DNA of 32,500 nucleotides, taken from positions 1 through 32,500 of the forward strand of contig CAUYUJ010007219.1 in NCBI GenBank assembly GCA_963575745.1. Direction: 5' to 3'. The notes under the pieces were generated by a model, which was not told the origin of the DNA, ran no database searches, and saw only the letters and a program-made list of their open reading frames with translations. Position 1 is the stretch's first letter. Every line of letters begins with the position of its first letter. The translations under genes were made by a program, and so were the position numbers. Source of the DNA: Prorocentrum cordatum (taxonomy: Eukaryota > Sar > Dinophyceae > Prorocentrales > Prorocentraceae). Positions 1 through 9,830 of the stretch are shown here, piece after piece.

Positions 1-1129
1 TATGCCCAAGCCTTCGCAGGCCCTTCAGGCTCAAAAGTGATGAGAGCGGTGGCAACAGTCTTGAGCTTATGAAAGATCGCAGTCGCCTTGCGAGTCTCCC
101 CAACTCGACGTCGGTCCTGTGGCGCAGGTTGGACAAACCAACCGAGGTGTCGATCTTTGCATGGTCCAAAACTGTTCTGGCAACCGACCAGATCAGGGCA
201 AGAATTGGACCAGGCTGAGGCCCACTCGTTGCGTACTTCCCAGACCGTCTCTTTCGAAGTCCCTGGCATGAAGTAAATGCGAAACTTGGTCACACCAAAT
301 CGATTGGAAGCGATATCCCCGTCCGTCCTACCCCTGTCGAAGATCTTAGTAACGTCACTCTCCCGTGCTTGCGATAGTGTGTACGACTTACCTATCATGT
401 TCCTAACCGTGGCGACCTGGATCTTGGCCTTATCTCGAGTTTCAACCTGTCGGGGGTCCTCTTGCGCGAAGCCGCTCACCTGGATCCAAGTCGGGACATG
501 TGGTACAAAGGGCCTCTGGAAGTCAGCAGTACGAGAATCACGAGTAGACGCACCTCCCAGAGATGATGAATCTGCCCAGGGATCCCTAGAGTTCATCTGA
601 GACTGAAGAGCTTTGATCTCTTTCGCCTGGGCCTCCTGAGCTGAACGAATCTCCTGCACCGACGAAGCAATAGGGGCAACCTGCTCTGATACCCTCGTTT
701 GAATCTGCTCTTTGATGTCAACAGAGTTCTGCATAAGCATCCTCTGCATATCTTCACGCATGGCATCGAACTGTGCACGGAGCATAGTGGCCAGATCTCC
801 AGCTTCACCTCCTCCTCCTCCACTACTACCACTTCCATTCCCACTACCTGCCCCTCCTCCACCACCCTCGGCATCACCAAGAAGACGTCTATCTTCCAGG
901 AGCTTCCTCTGTCGCTTCTCTCCGTTGCCCTCAGTTCCCATATCATCATCAGAAGTCGGAACCATCTTTCTCTTAAGATCACACTGCCCACAACTGGAAG
1001 TAGAATACCGATAAGCTCGACAAGTAGGGCACCTACTAGCCTCCAGATCACGATAGTGTTCGTCCTCGAGTTCTTCCAGAAACTTATCCCAACCCCGTGA
1101 AGGTGAATGTCGGTACGTGATGAGATCTG
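1..1129 (-). CDS. ORF1 (gag-like RNA-binding protein) of retroelement 1, partial
   Basis: I translated this frame by hand; it is open from about 1438 to the window edge. In order it shows a zinc-ribbon-like pair (C-P-T-C, nine residues, C-G-Q-C), an acidic and basic patch (KRKM, DDD, EKRQRK), a glycine/serine-rich linker, a probable coiled coil of about 70 residues (LRAQFDAMREDMQRMLMQ and onward), and a C-terminal region matching ORF1 of retroelement 3: RPFVP matches RPFRA, and TKFRIYFMPGT matches ANFRIKFTTGT. This is the usual LINE ORF1 plan: coiled coil for trimerisation, then a nucleic-acid-binding part. The start is uncertain. The first in-frame ATG is at 965, but the cysteine pairs lie upstream of it. 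A pyrimidine-rich TTTTGTTGCAG at 1140-1130 looks like a splice acceptor, and I used it as a provisional 5' limit. The other ORFs here, on both strands, are low-complexity shadows of this frame. Confidence 0.6.
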
Positions 1130-1407
1130 CTGCAACAAAAACGGTCAAAGTGTCCTTCTCAACTGCCAGAGCAAAACTGGTAAGTGCTGGGCTCCCAAGA
1201 GTATCACAAGCAAACAGCAAATATACAAGTGCAACAGGTAGCGGCCTTGCGCCTCCAGCGGCACGTGTGGGCTCACCCACTAACACAAGCGCGCACCCAC
1301 GCGCGCCCACGGCCGCCCAGGGGGCAGCCTGAGGAGACAGGCTTGAGGAGGCCCCCGACGGGCCAGGCCACCGCTGAGATCCCCGAGGAGGGACAGCAGC
1401 AACCTGG
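1..1407 (-). mobile_element. Retroelement 1, 5' part of a LINE-type element (runs off the left edge)
   Basis: The minus-strand element enters from the left edge and ends at about 1402-1407, where ACCTGG joins directly to the right arm of a satellite hairpin (TCACCGCCGG, 1408-1417). This is the same junction seen at the 5' ends of retroelements 2 and 3. Between about 965 and 1400 lies a GC-rich leader. The rest is an ORF1-like frame homologous to ORF1 of retroelement 3. The 3' half with endonuclease and RT, and the left target-site duplicate, would lie outside the window. Calling it a LINE rests on the homology of its ORF1 and on the shared junction; no RT is visible here. Confidence 0.8.
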
Positions 1408-1417
1408 TCACCGCCGG
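1408..1417 (+). repeat. Satellite hairpin, right arm only (occupied target site 1)
   Basis: Right arm TCACCGCCGG, preceded by the loop remnant CAACCTGG at 1400-1407. The left arm is displaced by retroelement 1 and lies outside the window. Confidence 0.85.
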
Positions 1418-1721
1418 GAACCTCGTAGAGCTCATTTCACGCGTAAGAGTGCTCGGAATCGAAAGAGAAAGCTTCTGGGAGCATTTCTCGAAAAAAGAAA
1501 AATTGATTTTTTCGTGTGAATTTGAAGATAGTTCCGCCAAGTGTTGTGATAGTAAAAGTGCACCTACAGAGCTCATACTAAGACAGAGAGGCCCTCATAG
1601 TCGTTCACAGGTGCGAAAAATCTGCTTTTCCAAAATGAATTGTCAAATATCTTTCAAGAAATTGCAAAACCACCTAAAAGTTACCAATTTGTCCTTTCTG
1701 GCCGGGTCGACCAACTGGGAG
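1418..1721 (+). repeat. Class B cassette
   Basis: Starts with GAACCTCGTAGAGCTC, has an A/T-rich near-palindrome at about 1488-1517 (TTCTCGAAAAAAG with GATTTTTTCG) and the class B markers AAAATGAATTGTCAAATAT and CCGGGTCGACCAACTGG. It contains no 178-bp monomer. It closely resembles 21703-22069 and 25826-26068. Confidence 0.75.
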
Positions 1722-1754
1722 CCGGCGGTAAACCGTCAACCAGGTTACCGCCGC
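1722..1754 (+). repeat. Satellite hairpin, loop CCAGG
   Basis: Arms 1722-1731 and 1745-1754. The outermost pair is lost because the right arm ends in C, leaving 9 bp. Confidence 0.85.
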
Positions 1755-2236
1755 GAGCCTTGTAGAGCTCTTTTCTCGCACGGCGCTGCTTAGAACACGT
1801 GGCAGGAGCTCTTCTGATACGCGAGCTGAAAACTCGAAAAAGTAAGTTTTTTAGTTGTCACGGAACGACGGTTCCGCCAAGTGTTTTAATAGTAATACTG
1901 CAGCTACGGACCTGAGAATTCATTGGCAGACGCGAAAAAACTTATTACAGGTGCGGAAAACACCAGATCTCAAAACGAATGTTCAAATCTCTCACAAAGT
2001 TCGTCCAACCGACCCAAAGTTCGCACATTGTCCGTCGGGGCCGGGTCGGCCAACAAGCTCCACCCCCGCGCCCGAATTCCTCTAGCTCATCGTACCGAAA
2101 AGCTCTACGAGGTACTAGCTCCACCCCGCGCCGGAATTCCTCTAGCTCATCGATGCCGAAAAGCTCTACGAGGCATTTGCAAAACCACCCAAAAGTTGTC
2201 ACATTGTCCGTTCTGGTCGGGTCGACCAACTGGGCG
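1755..2236 (+). repeat. Class B cassette with an internal 60-bp tandem duplication
   Basis: Class B head and markers. The stretch AGCTCCACCCCCGCGCC through CTCTACGAGGTACT at 2056-2115 is repeated at 2117-2174 with few changes. This makes it longer than most class B copies. Confidence 0.7.
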
Positions 2237-2270
2237 CCGGTGGTAAACCGTCAACCTTGGTCACCGCCGG
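2237..2270 (+). repeat. Satellite hairpin, mixed arms, loop CCTTGG
   Basis: Left arm CCGGTGGTAA and right arm TCACCGCCGG: one G-T wobble and one A/C mismatch. It looks like a hybrid of the TAA/TTA and TGA/TCA stem types. Confidence 0.8.
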
Positions 2271-2805
2271 GAACACGTAGAGCTTCCTAGCTCGACTTAA
2301 GTTAAGGAAACCGACAGCACCGACCAATATTCCGACTTATAGTGAAATTTGTTTGACCTCTAAATGCGACAGGCGGACGCGTCTGATATCTGCGAATCGA
2401 CTTCTGTCGTTACCAGCCCTGCAGCCCCCCTACAGCCCGAGTTAAGTGCAGAAAACCGACAGCACCTCTCAGGATGACTCGAACAATACAATAGCTTCGC
2501 GGACCTAGTTCGCGCAGCAGACCGGGGTCCTAAAGCTCGAGTTATGTTCAGAAAATCGTCAGCGCGTATCAAGATGACTCAAAACGGTCGATCCCGGCAC
2601 AGTGCTTTTCGATAGTAATATTCACCCGATCGAGCTGAGATCAAGATGGCGAGCGGGAATAAGATCGAATATCACGGGAAAAAATACTAGAGCTCTAACG
2701 AATGTTCAAGTTTTAATAACAAAATTTTCGACCGACCAAAAGTCAGCAAAAGTTCCGTCGCGATTTTTCTTGCCAACTAGCTCTCCAGCGCGCCGGAACT
2801 GGGCG
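2271..2805 (+). repeat. Class A cassette, short
   Basis: About 1.5 monomers, then the conserved tail block starting with CCCGATCGAGCTGAG at 2625 and ending in the shared CAACTAGCTCTCCAGCGCG end. Confidence 0.75.
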
Positions 2806-2839
2806 CCGGCGGTAAACCGTCAACCTTGGTTACCGCCGG
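2806..2839 (+). repeat. Satellite hairpin, loop CCTTGG
   Basis: Perfect 10-bp arms at 2806-2815 and 2830-2839. Confidence 0.9.
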
Positions 2840-4112
2840 GAGACTCGTAGAGCTTCCGTGCGACATACTATCTTCAAAGAATTAGCAGAGAACGAATAGG
2901 TTTTCAGCCCAAACGATTTTAGACCTCTCGATGCGACAGCCGAACGCTCCTCATGCTTCTGGATCGTTTTCTGTGCGCACGAGCTCCGTAGCTCTCCTAC
3001 AGCCCGAGTTACGTGCGAAAATCGACAGCACCTCAAGATAACTCGAACAATACAAATAGTTTCGCGAATCTAGCTCGAGTATCAGACCGAGTTCAGACCT
3101 CTGAATGCAACAGGCGGACGCGCCTGATGTCTCCGAATCGATTCCTGTGATTAACAGCCCTGCAGCCCCCTTACTGCCCGAGTTAAGTGCAGAAAACCGA
3201 CTGCACCTCTAAAGATGCCTCGAACAATACGAATAGTTTCGCGAACCTAGCTCGGGCAGCAAACCGAGTTCAGAGCTCTCGATGCGACAGGCGGACGCGA
3301 CGGATGTCTTCGGATCGATTTCAATGATTAGCAGCCCTGCAGCTCCCCTACAGCTCGAGTTAAGTGCAGAAAACAAACAGCACCTCTCAAGATGACTTCA
3401 AGAATACGAATAGTTTGCGGACCCAGCTCGGGCAGAACACCGAGTTCTGAGCTCTGGATTTGGCAGGCAGACGCGCCTGATGTCTCCGAATCGAATTCTG
3501 TTAGTACGAGCCCTGTAGCCCCCTACAGCCCGACCTAAGTGCAGAAAACTGACAGCATCTCTCAAGATGACTCGAACAATACGAATAGTTTCGCGGACCT
3601 AGCTCGGGCAGCAGACCGAGTTCAGACCTCGAGATAGAACAGACGAACGCGCATGATGCTTCGCAATCGATTTCTGTGAGAATGGGCTCTCTAGCTGCCC
3701 TACAGCTCGAGTTAAGTACAGAAAACTGAGAACGTCTGGCAAGATGACTCGAATAATACGAATAGGTTTGCGGATCTAGCTCAGCTAGCAGACCGAGTTC
3801 AGCCCTCTAGATTGAATAGGCGCACGCGCCTGATCATTCTGGATCGATTTGCTGTGCTTACCAGCTCTGTAGCTGTCCTGAAGCTCGAATTATGTTCAGA
3901 TAACCGTCATCGCGTGTCAAGATGACTCGAAACAGCCGATCCCGCCGCGACGCTTTTTGCAAAAATATTTACCCGATCGAGCTGAGATCAAGATGGCGAG
4001 CGGGAATAAGATCGAATATGGTCAGAAAGAATACTAGAGCTCAAACGAATCATTGAATTTCGAGTACAAAAGTTTCAACCGACCATAAGTCAGCAAAAGG
4101 TCCGTCGAGATT
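2840..4112 (+). repeat. Class A cassette with six monomers
   Basis: The monomer landmark CGAGTTAAGTGCAGAAAA, or a variant, recurs near 3006, 3179, 3355, 3531, 3709 and 3886, a spacing of 173-178 bp. The tail block begins at 3972. It is cut off at GATTT/GTCAACCTGG, so the usual end of the cassette and the left hairpin arm are deleted next to retroelement 2. Confidence 0.8.
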
Positions 4113-4113
4113 T

Positions 4114-4124
4114 GTCAACCTGGT
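4114..4124 (+). repeat. Remnant of a satellite hairpin loop (occupied target site 2, left side)
   Basis: Only GTCAACCTGGT is left of the left half. About 30 bp including the left arm are missing relative to intact copies. CCTGGT here (4119-4124) and at 7035-7040 form the target-site duplication of retroelement 2. Confidence 0.8.
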
Positions 4125-4134
4125 CTGCGGTCTG

Positions 4135-4163
4135 CGGGGCCCGATTCGAGCCCCCTTAGGGGG
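4135..4163 (-). other. Twin stem-loops at the 3' end of retroelement 2
   Basis: Two adjacent perfect dyads: GGGGC...GCCCC around CCGATTCGA, and GCCCCC-TTA-GGGGGC. They lie within 40 nt of the 3' terminus. In stringent LINEs such 3' stem-loops are what the RT recognises on its own RNA; that role here is inferred. Confidence 0.65.
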
Positions 4164-4206
4164 CAGGGCCAGCGGTAGGATTACCTACAGGCAACCTAAG
4201 CACTAA

Positions 4207-4352
4207 CAGCGGAGCTGTGCGATATACAAGTCAGCGTAGCTGTGCATATATGATACAACAGCGTAGCTGCACAGGAATATACACACATCAAGAAACAGTG
4301 GGGCTAAGCATGTATCTTACAACAGCGGAGATATGCAGATATTATACACAAA
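4207..4352 (-). repeat. Short imperfect tandem repeats in the 3' UTR of retroelement 2
   Basis: Units resembling CAGCGGAGCTGTGC or CAGCGTAGCTGTGC followed by an AT-rich GATATACAA-type stretch recur near 4208, 4233, 4261, 4293 and 4324, every 25-33 bp. They lie between the RT stop codon and the terminal stem-loops. Confidence 0.6.
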
Positions 4353-4355
4353 CAG

Positions 4356-7027
4356 TCACCTGCCAAGTTGTACGTGTATACACATCTCGGCAATGCCATT
4401 GAGAAGAGAATGTGCAGCTGCCAACTCAGCCTGTGTGATCGTGCAATGGCTAGGGATCATGAAACCTCTGCGGCCAACTCCAGGGTGCCATCCACCCTGC
4501 ACAAGTCCAGGGGGAAGCTGGTGAGGAGGAAGAGAGGGACCAAGATAAACATCAATAACCCAGCCACACGAGGTGCCACGCTCACACCGCCCACCGTCAA
4601 AAGCTCCTCTAAGTGCACGAACAATATAATGACCCGATCTAATATGATAAAGAGTGTTATGATTCCAACGAACATCAGAAGTTACTTTACCCTCACGTGC
4701 AAGATGTGTCTCATAGTCCGCCTCATCGTTGCCCTCCCTATACACCCATTTCCACATATCCCTTCCCACTTCAGCCGTGACAAGATGATGGTCCTCACTC
4801 ATTCTGTGGAGGCGGTTCTGCATACCCTTGATCGTGCGGCGGTATACTTCATTATGACAGCGATATCTTCCATTAAGCCAGCGCACAACACACTGGCTAT
4901 CCCCACGGAGCTCCAAGCCATATCCACCCCCTTCCCCACGCCAAGTGGTTTCATCATCATTTATCGCGGCCAGTCGTTTCGCCACCCGTTCATTTTCCCG
5001 TCGTTGCTGCTCCTCAGACTTCTCCTCCCCCTCCTCCTCCTGCTTGAACTCACCCGTGAAGGGATCCCGAAGAAGGCAGAACTCGAGAAGATCATCCAAG
5101 TCCAGGGCGGCCAGGGTACCCACCAGGAAAGAACGCCAGCCAGTTTCATTCCAGACCATCGTGCGATCCCAATGAACCCCGCGCGTGTGCTCGAAGACCT
5201 CGAACCAAGGCCTGAGTCCCATCAAGACTCGATGACGACAGGCTCTAGTAAACCTTCGGCCCCCAGGGAGAGCTCTAACATGTACGTCACGCTGCTCAGT
5301 CCACTCCCCCGACGCGTGCATCATCGTCAAGGCGCTCTGCATACTGGCAGTGGGCAATCCTCCTTCCTCCTCCCGTGCATAGGTATGGCGTACCCGCTTA
5401 CGGACAGGCTCATGTACATGTTGTGAATCGTGATGCTCATATGCCGTGTTCTCCGATATACGTCTGCGAACTGATCTACTTTCCAAGGAAGATGCGCTCT
5501 GTGCCTTTCTCCTACACGAACTGTTGAGCTGTCTGGCATTCGGGGTAGGCGAGGGAACCGATAACTCCAAGAAACGCTGCGAACCACCAAAAATATCAGG
5601 ATCTCGTGGCTCATGATAAAGAATGCCCTGACTGAGTGCGTCCTCATCCACCCGACTATGTTCCTCATGGATTGTGCTCACAACATGTTTGGCGAAGAGC
5701 CACTGGCGATGAAGGGCGAGCTGGACCATCGAAGGCTTACGGGCCCACTTCAATAAGCGACGGCCACCCTTAATCCTCCTGCCCCAGTACTCTCCCCAGG
5801 ACTCCGTGATCTTCTTTTTGAGACGTCTCATGGTGGACAAGAAGTTGCCTTCAGCTGCATGTATCTGTTGGAGACTACTCGAATCCAGAGTCGTACCCTC
5901 CAAGCCGTACAGAAAGCAACTTCTGACCCTGCTATCATAACGCTGAAACTTACAACGAAGCGGAACCACGGGCGACGAGTAAAAAGAAATCTCACTCATG
6001 AAGACCCTCCGTGCCTTCTCCAGTCGGTGCTTAATGTCGTCATGATCCTGAAATCGTACATCCAATAGCGTGCCGAGAACCTCCATCCTCTCCACCTGCC
6101 TCACTATCATCTCCTCCGAAGGGCCTGCGGCGCTCTGGGAAGCCCCACGAGAACGCTTCCTACCCATCCCAGCAGGCAGGAGCCCCGGCACAGGCAGGCG
6201 GATATCCTGCAATGGACCTTGAACGCCACAAGCCAAGAACTCCATCGAAGATGCTTTCCAGTTGAAACCGAAGCGGTGGAGGACCCCAGTCAAGTCCTCG
6301 AGCATATGAGTCAGTTCTCGCCTGGAAGCTGCTGCCAGCAAAATATTGTCTGCCCACAGCCAGTGGTTGACCAAGAGATTGGATGCCTCATCAGTGAGCC
6401 TGACGCCGTATCCAGACTGCCTCCAACCTGCCGTCACTGGTGCAAGCATACGAAGTGTCTGGGCAACAAACAGCAAAGGCGCCTCCAAGGAGCCTGTACG
6501 TATGCAAGTATCCCACGAGATGGTCGTAGAACACTGTTGGAAGCTGATCTCTGCCGTATTACAAGCATAACTCTCAAAGACAGCATACACAAGGGCAGGA
6601 TGGACATGATGGAATAAAGCGCCTCTGCTGCACATCTCACCGTGAAATTATCAAACGCCTTTTCAATGTCAGCACTTGCAAGATAAAGACTCTCCTCCTT
6701 CCCCCACACAACGCCGTGTTGAGCAAGACGTTTGAGGGGGGCCGTGACCTCATAACATTTGTGCCCCGCAATAAAGCCATATAAGTTGCAACCTGGCGGT
6801 GCAGCCTGCCGAACGCGGTGCTCTAGAAGTACACAAAGACAACTGCTATACCACTTACCAAAATGAGAAAGAAGTGAGAGGGCCCGCGTTTCTTCAAAAT
6901 CACGAGCCTTGGGATTCTTAGGCATCAAGCATACCAAGATCTCTCTCCAGGACTTCGGTGAAACATGTTTCTGATCGTACAGCAAACGGAATAAGGTAAG
7001 TATGTGTCGGAGGGCTTCCCATGGCAT
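4356..7027 (-). pseudogene. Reverse transcriptase / RNase H of retroelement 2, truncated and frameshifted
   Basis: Two overlapping frames make one protein. The upstream part (7027 to about 6600) has RT motifs: WREILVCLMPK, FGKWY, NLYGF, and motif A as SADIEKAFD. The downstream part (from about 6600 to 4356) has motif B as RTGSLEAPLLF and motif C as LWADNILL (residues 93-100 of the 759-aa frame). The shift lies near 6596-6604, just after motif A. Alignment to retroelement 3 suggests one lost base. The C-terminus has RNase H hallmarks in permuted order: RGDSQCVV (D579), REGNDEAD (D640), then FDGGRCERGTSCGWVI (D680) and ITQAELAAA (E737). The frame is otherwise free of stops, so the copy is fairly young. 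Its RT differs widely from retroelement 3, so it is a separate family. The long plus-strand ORF over 4368-5426 is a shadow. Confidence 0.88.
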
Positions 7028-7039
7028 GGCTTCCCCTGG

Positions 7040-7049
7040 TCACCGCCGG
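7040..7049 (+). repeat. Satellite hairpin, right arm only (occupied target site 2, right side)
   Basis: TCACCGCCGG directly after CCTGG (7035-7039), followed by the class B start GAACCTCGCAGAGCTCC. Confidence 0.85.
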
Positions 7050-7327
7050 GAACCTCGCAGAGCTCCTTGCATCCATGAGAAAGCTCAGGATCAAAGCGAG
7101 AGCTTCTGGGAGCTTTTCTACAAAAACTTCAAGTTGAGATTTTTCGAGTCAACATGAAGTCGGTTCCTCCAAATGAACCGGTACTGAAAATGGCTCTGGA
7201 GGGCTGAGCTGCTCAGGGAACAAAGTTTATTTGTCAATGCTCGGAGTAAAAATCTGCTTCCTCAAAATGAATTGTCAAATATCTTTCAAATCTTAGCAAA
7301 ACCGACCAAAAGTTATCACACTGGGCG
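7050..7327 (+). repeat. Class B cassette
   Basis: Class B head, a hairpin-prone A/T stretch near 7120-7145 and AAAATGAATTGTCAAATAT at about 7264. The end is shortened: the GCTCCACCCCGCGCC end block is absent. Confidence 0.7.
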
Positions 7328-7361
7328 CCGGCGGTAAACCGTCAACCTTGGTTACCGCCGG
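7328..7361 (+). repeat. Satellite hairpin, loop CCTTGG
   Basis: Perfect arms 7328-7337 and 7352-7361. Confidence 0.9.
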
Positions 7362-8413
7362 GAGACTCGTGGAGCTTCCTAGCTCGACTTAAGTTGAGAA
7401 AACCGACAGCACCTATCAACATTCCGACTCATAGTGAATATTTGTTGGCCTTTCAATGCGACAGTCGGACGCGTCTGATGTCTGCGGATCAACTCCTGTC
7501 ATTACCAGCCCTGGCGAGATACGTGCGTAAATCGACAGCACCTCTCAAGATGACTCGAACAATACGAATAGCTTCGCAAACCTAGCTCGAGTATCAGACC
7601 GAGTTCAGACCTCTGCATGCGACAGGCAGACGTGTCTGATGTCTCTGAATCGATTCATGTGATTACCAGCCCTGCAGCCCCCCCTACCCGAGTTAAGTGC
7701 AGGAAACCGACAGCACCTCTCAGGATGACTCGAACAATACGAATAGTTTCGCAGACCTAGTTCGGGCAGTAGACAGATTTTGGAGCTCTCGATTCGAAAG
7801 GTGGACGCGCCTGATGTCTCCGAATCGATTCCAGTGATTACCAGCCATGCAGCCCCCCTACAGCCCGAGTTAAGTGCAGAGAACCGACAGCATCTCTCAA
7901 GATGACTCGAACAATACGACTAGTTTCGCGATTCTAGCTCGGGCAGCAGACCGAGTTCAGAGCTCTGGATTCAACAGACAACGGCCACTAATGATTCTGA
8001 ATCAGATTCTGTACGCATCAGCTCTGTAGCTGTCGTGTAGCTCGAGTTAAGTATAGAAAACCAAAAGTGTCTGTCAGGATGACTCGAATTTTACGAATAG
8101 GTTTGCGGACCTGGCTCGGCTAGCAGACCGAGTTCAGATCTCTGGACTCGACAAGCGAACGCGCCTGATTATTCTGAATCGATTAGCTGTGTTTACCAGC
8201 TCTGTGGCTGTCCTAAAGCTTGAGTTATCTTGAGAAAACCGACATTGCGTGTCAAGATGACCCGAAACGGCCGATCCCGCCTGCCTGCTTTTCGCAATAA
8301 AAGCTACCCGATCGAGCTGAGGACAAGATGGCGAGCGGGAATAAGATCGAACATCATGGGAAAAAATACTAGAGCTGAAACGAATTGTTGAATTTCGAGA
8401 ACCAAACTGGGCG
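7362..8413 (+). repeat. Class A cassette with about five monomers
   Basis: Monomer landmarks near 7515, 7690, 7866, 8042 and 8218; tail block at 8307. The tail is cut short and joins the next hairpin at CGAGAACCAAACTGGGCG. From about 7531 on it is the left copy of the 2.6 kb duplication. Confidence 0.8.
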
Positions 8414-8447
8414 CCGGCGGTAAACCGTCAACCTTTGTTACCGCCGG
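8414..8447 (+). repeat. Satellite hairpin, loop CCTTTG
   Basis: Perfect arms 8414-8423 and 8438-8447. Confidence 0.9.
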
Positions 8448-9796
8448 GGGACTCGTAGAGCTTCCTGACAACATCTAATGTCGAAAAAATTGCACCGAAA
8501 AATAGTTTCTCAGCCCAAGCAATTTCTTACCTCTCGCATGGAACAGCCGAACGCCCCCGATGCTTCTGGATTGTCTTCTGTACGGGCTCTGTAGCTCTCG
8601 TACAGCCTGAGTTACGTGCGTAAATCGACAGCACCTCTCAAGATGATTCGAACAATTCGAATAGTTTGGCAAACCTAGCTCGAGTATCAGACCGAGTTCA
8701 GACTTCTGCATGCGACAGACGCACGCGTCTGATGTTCTGAACCGATTCCTGTGATCACCAGCCCTGCAGCCCCCCTACAGCCCGAGTCAAGTGCAGGAAG
8801 ACAGCACCTCTCAGGATGACTCGAACAATACGAATAGTTTGGCAGACCTAGTTCGGGCAGCAGACAGAGTTCGGAGCTCTCGATTCGAAAGGCACACGCG
8901 CCTGATGTCTCGAATCGATTCCACTGATTACCAGCCATGCAGCCCCCCGACATCCCGAGTTAAGTGCAGAGAACCGACAGCATCTCTCAAGATGACCCGA
9001 ACAATACGAATAGTTTCGCGATTCTAGATCGGGCAGCAGACCGAGTTCAGAGCTCTGGATTCAACAGACAACGGCCACTGATGATTCTGAATCAGATTCT
9101 GTACGTATCAGCTCTGTAGCTGTCCTGTAGCTCGAGTTAAGTACAGAAAACCAAGAGCGTCTGTCAAGATGACTCGAATAATATAAACAGGTTTGCGGAC
9201 CTAGCTCGGCTAGCAGACCGAGTTCAGACCTCTGGGTGCAACAGGCGAACGCGCCTGATCATTCTGAATCGATTAGCTGTGCTTACCAGCTCTGCAGCTG
9301 CCCTAAAGCTTGAGTTATCTTGAGAAAACCGTCACCGCGTGACAAGATGACCCGAAACGGGCGATCCCGCCGCAGTGCTTTTTGGCAGTAAAAGGTTCCC
9401 GATCGAGCTGAGATCAAGACGGCGAGCGGGAATAAGATCGAATATCACAGGAAAAATACTAGAGCTTCTAACGAATGGTTGAATTTCGAGAACAAAATTT
9501 TCAACCGACCAAAAGTCCCCAAAATGTCCGTCGAGATTTTTCTTGCCAACTAGCTCTCCAGCGCCCCAGAATTACTCTTAAGCTTCCAGCAACAACTTGC
9601 TAAGGGCTCTACGAGTTATTTTCAACCGACCAAAAGTCACCAAAAGGTCCGTCGAGATTTTTCTTGACAACTAGCTCTCCAGCGCCCCGGAATTACTCTT
9701 AAGCTTCAGCAATAACTTGCTAAGGGAAGCTCTACGAGTTATCTTCTTTTCTGGTCGGATCGGCCAACTAGCTCCACCCCGCGCCGGAACTGGGCG
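8448..9796 (+). repeat. Class A cassette with five monomers and a duplicated end block
   Basis: Monomer landmarks near 8610, 8784, 8957, 9132 and 9309; tail at 9398. After the tail, the end block (CAACCGACCAAAAGTC through GCTCTACGAGTTAT) occurs twice (about 9499-9623 and 9630-9753), followed by a class B-like end CCAACTAGCTCCACCCCGCG. This suggests recombination between A and B cassettes. Confidence 0.8.
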
Positions 9797-9830
9797 CCGG
9801 CGGTAAACCGTCAACCTTCGTTACCGCCGG
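9797..9830 (+). repeat. Satellite hairpin, loop CCTTCG
   Basis: Perfect arms 9797-9806 and 9821-9830. Confidence 0.9.

Larger units (their letters stand above)
4125..7034 (-). mobile_element. Retroelement 2, 5'-truncated LINE-type element
   Basis: A minus-strand element flanked by CCTGGT(C) on both sides and sitting between the two halves of a satellite hairpin. It lacks ORF1 and the endonuclease: at the 5' end the RT frame starts abruptly next to the junction. This is classic incomplete reverse transcription. The minus-strand 3' end is a tandem heptamer (CCGCAGA twice, 4125-4138 on plus), not poly(A), preceded by two stem-loops and a 3' UTR of short imperfect repeats. Length is 2.9 kb against 5.8 kb for retroelement 3. 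Confidence 0.9.

Noticed and set aside
593-1138. 181-aa minus-strand frame and 133-aa and 100-aa plus-strand frames
   Set aside because: Shadows of the true ORF1 frame, which has coiled coil and zinc motif and aligns with ORF1 of retroelement 3; the shadow peptides are Glu/Val, Ser/Thr or Pro runs from the Gly-linker codons.
4136-4160. tRNA-like B box (GATTCGAGCCC) near the 3' end of retroelement 2
   Set aside because: No matching acceptor, D or anticodon arms on either strand; simple stem-loops explain the sequence.
4368-5426. 352-aa plus-strand open frame
   Set aside because: Lies antisense to the RT/RNase H frame of retroelement 2, has no motif and is low in complexity; the minus-strand frame has clear RT and RNase H residues.
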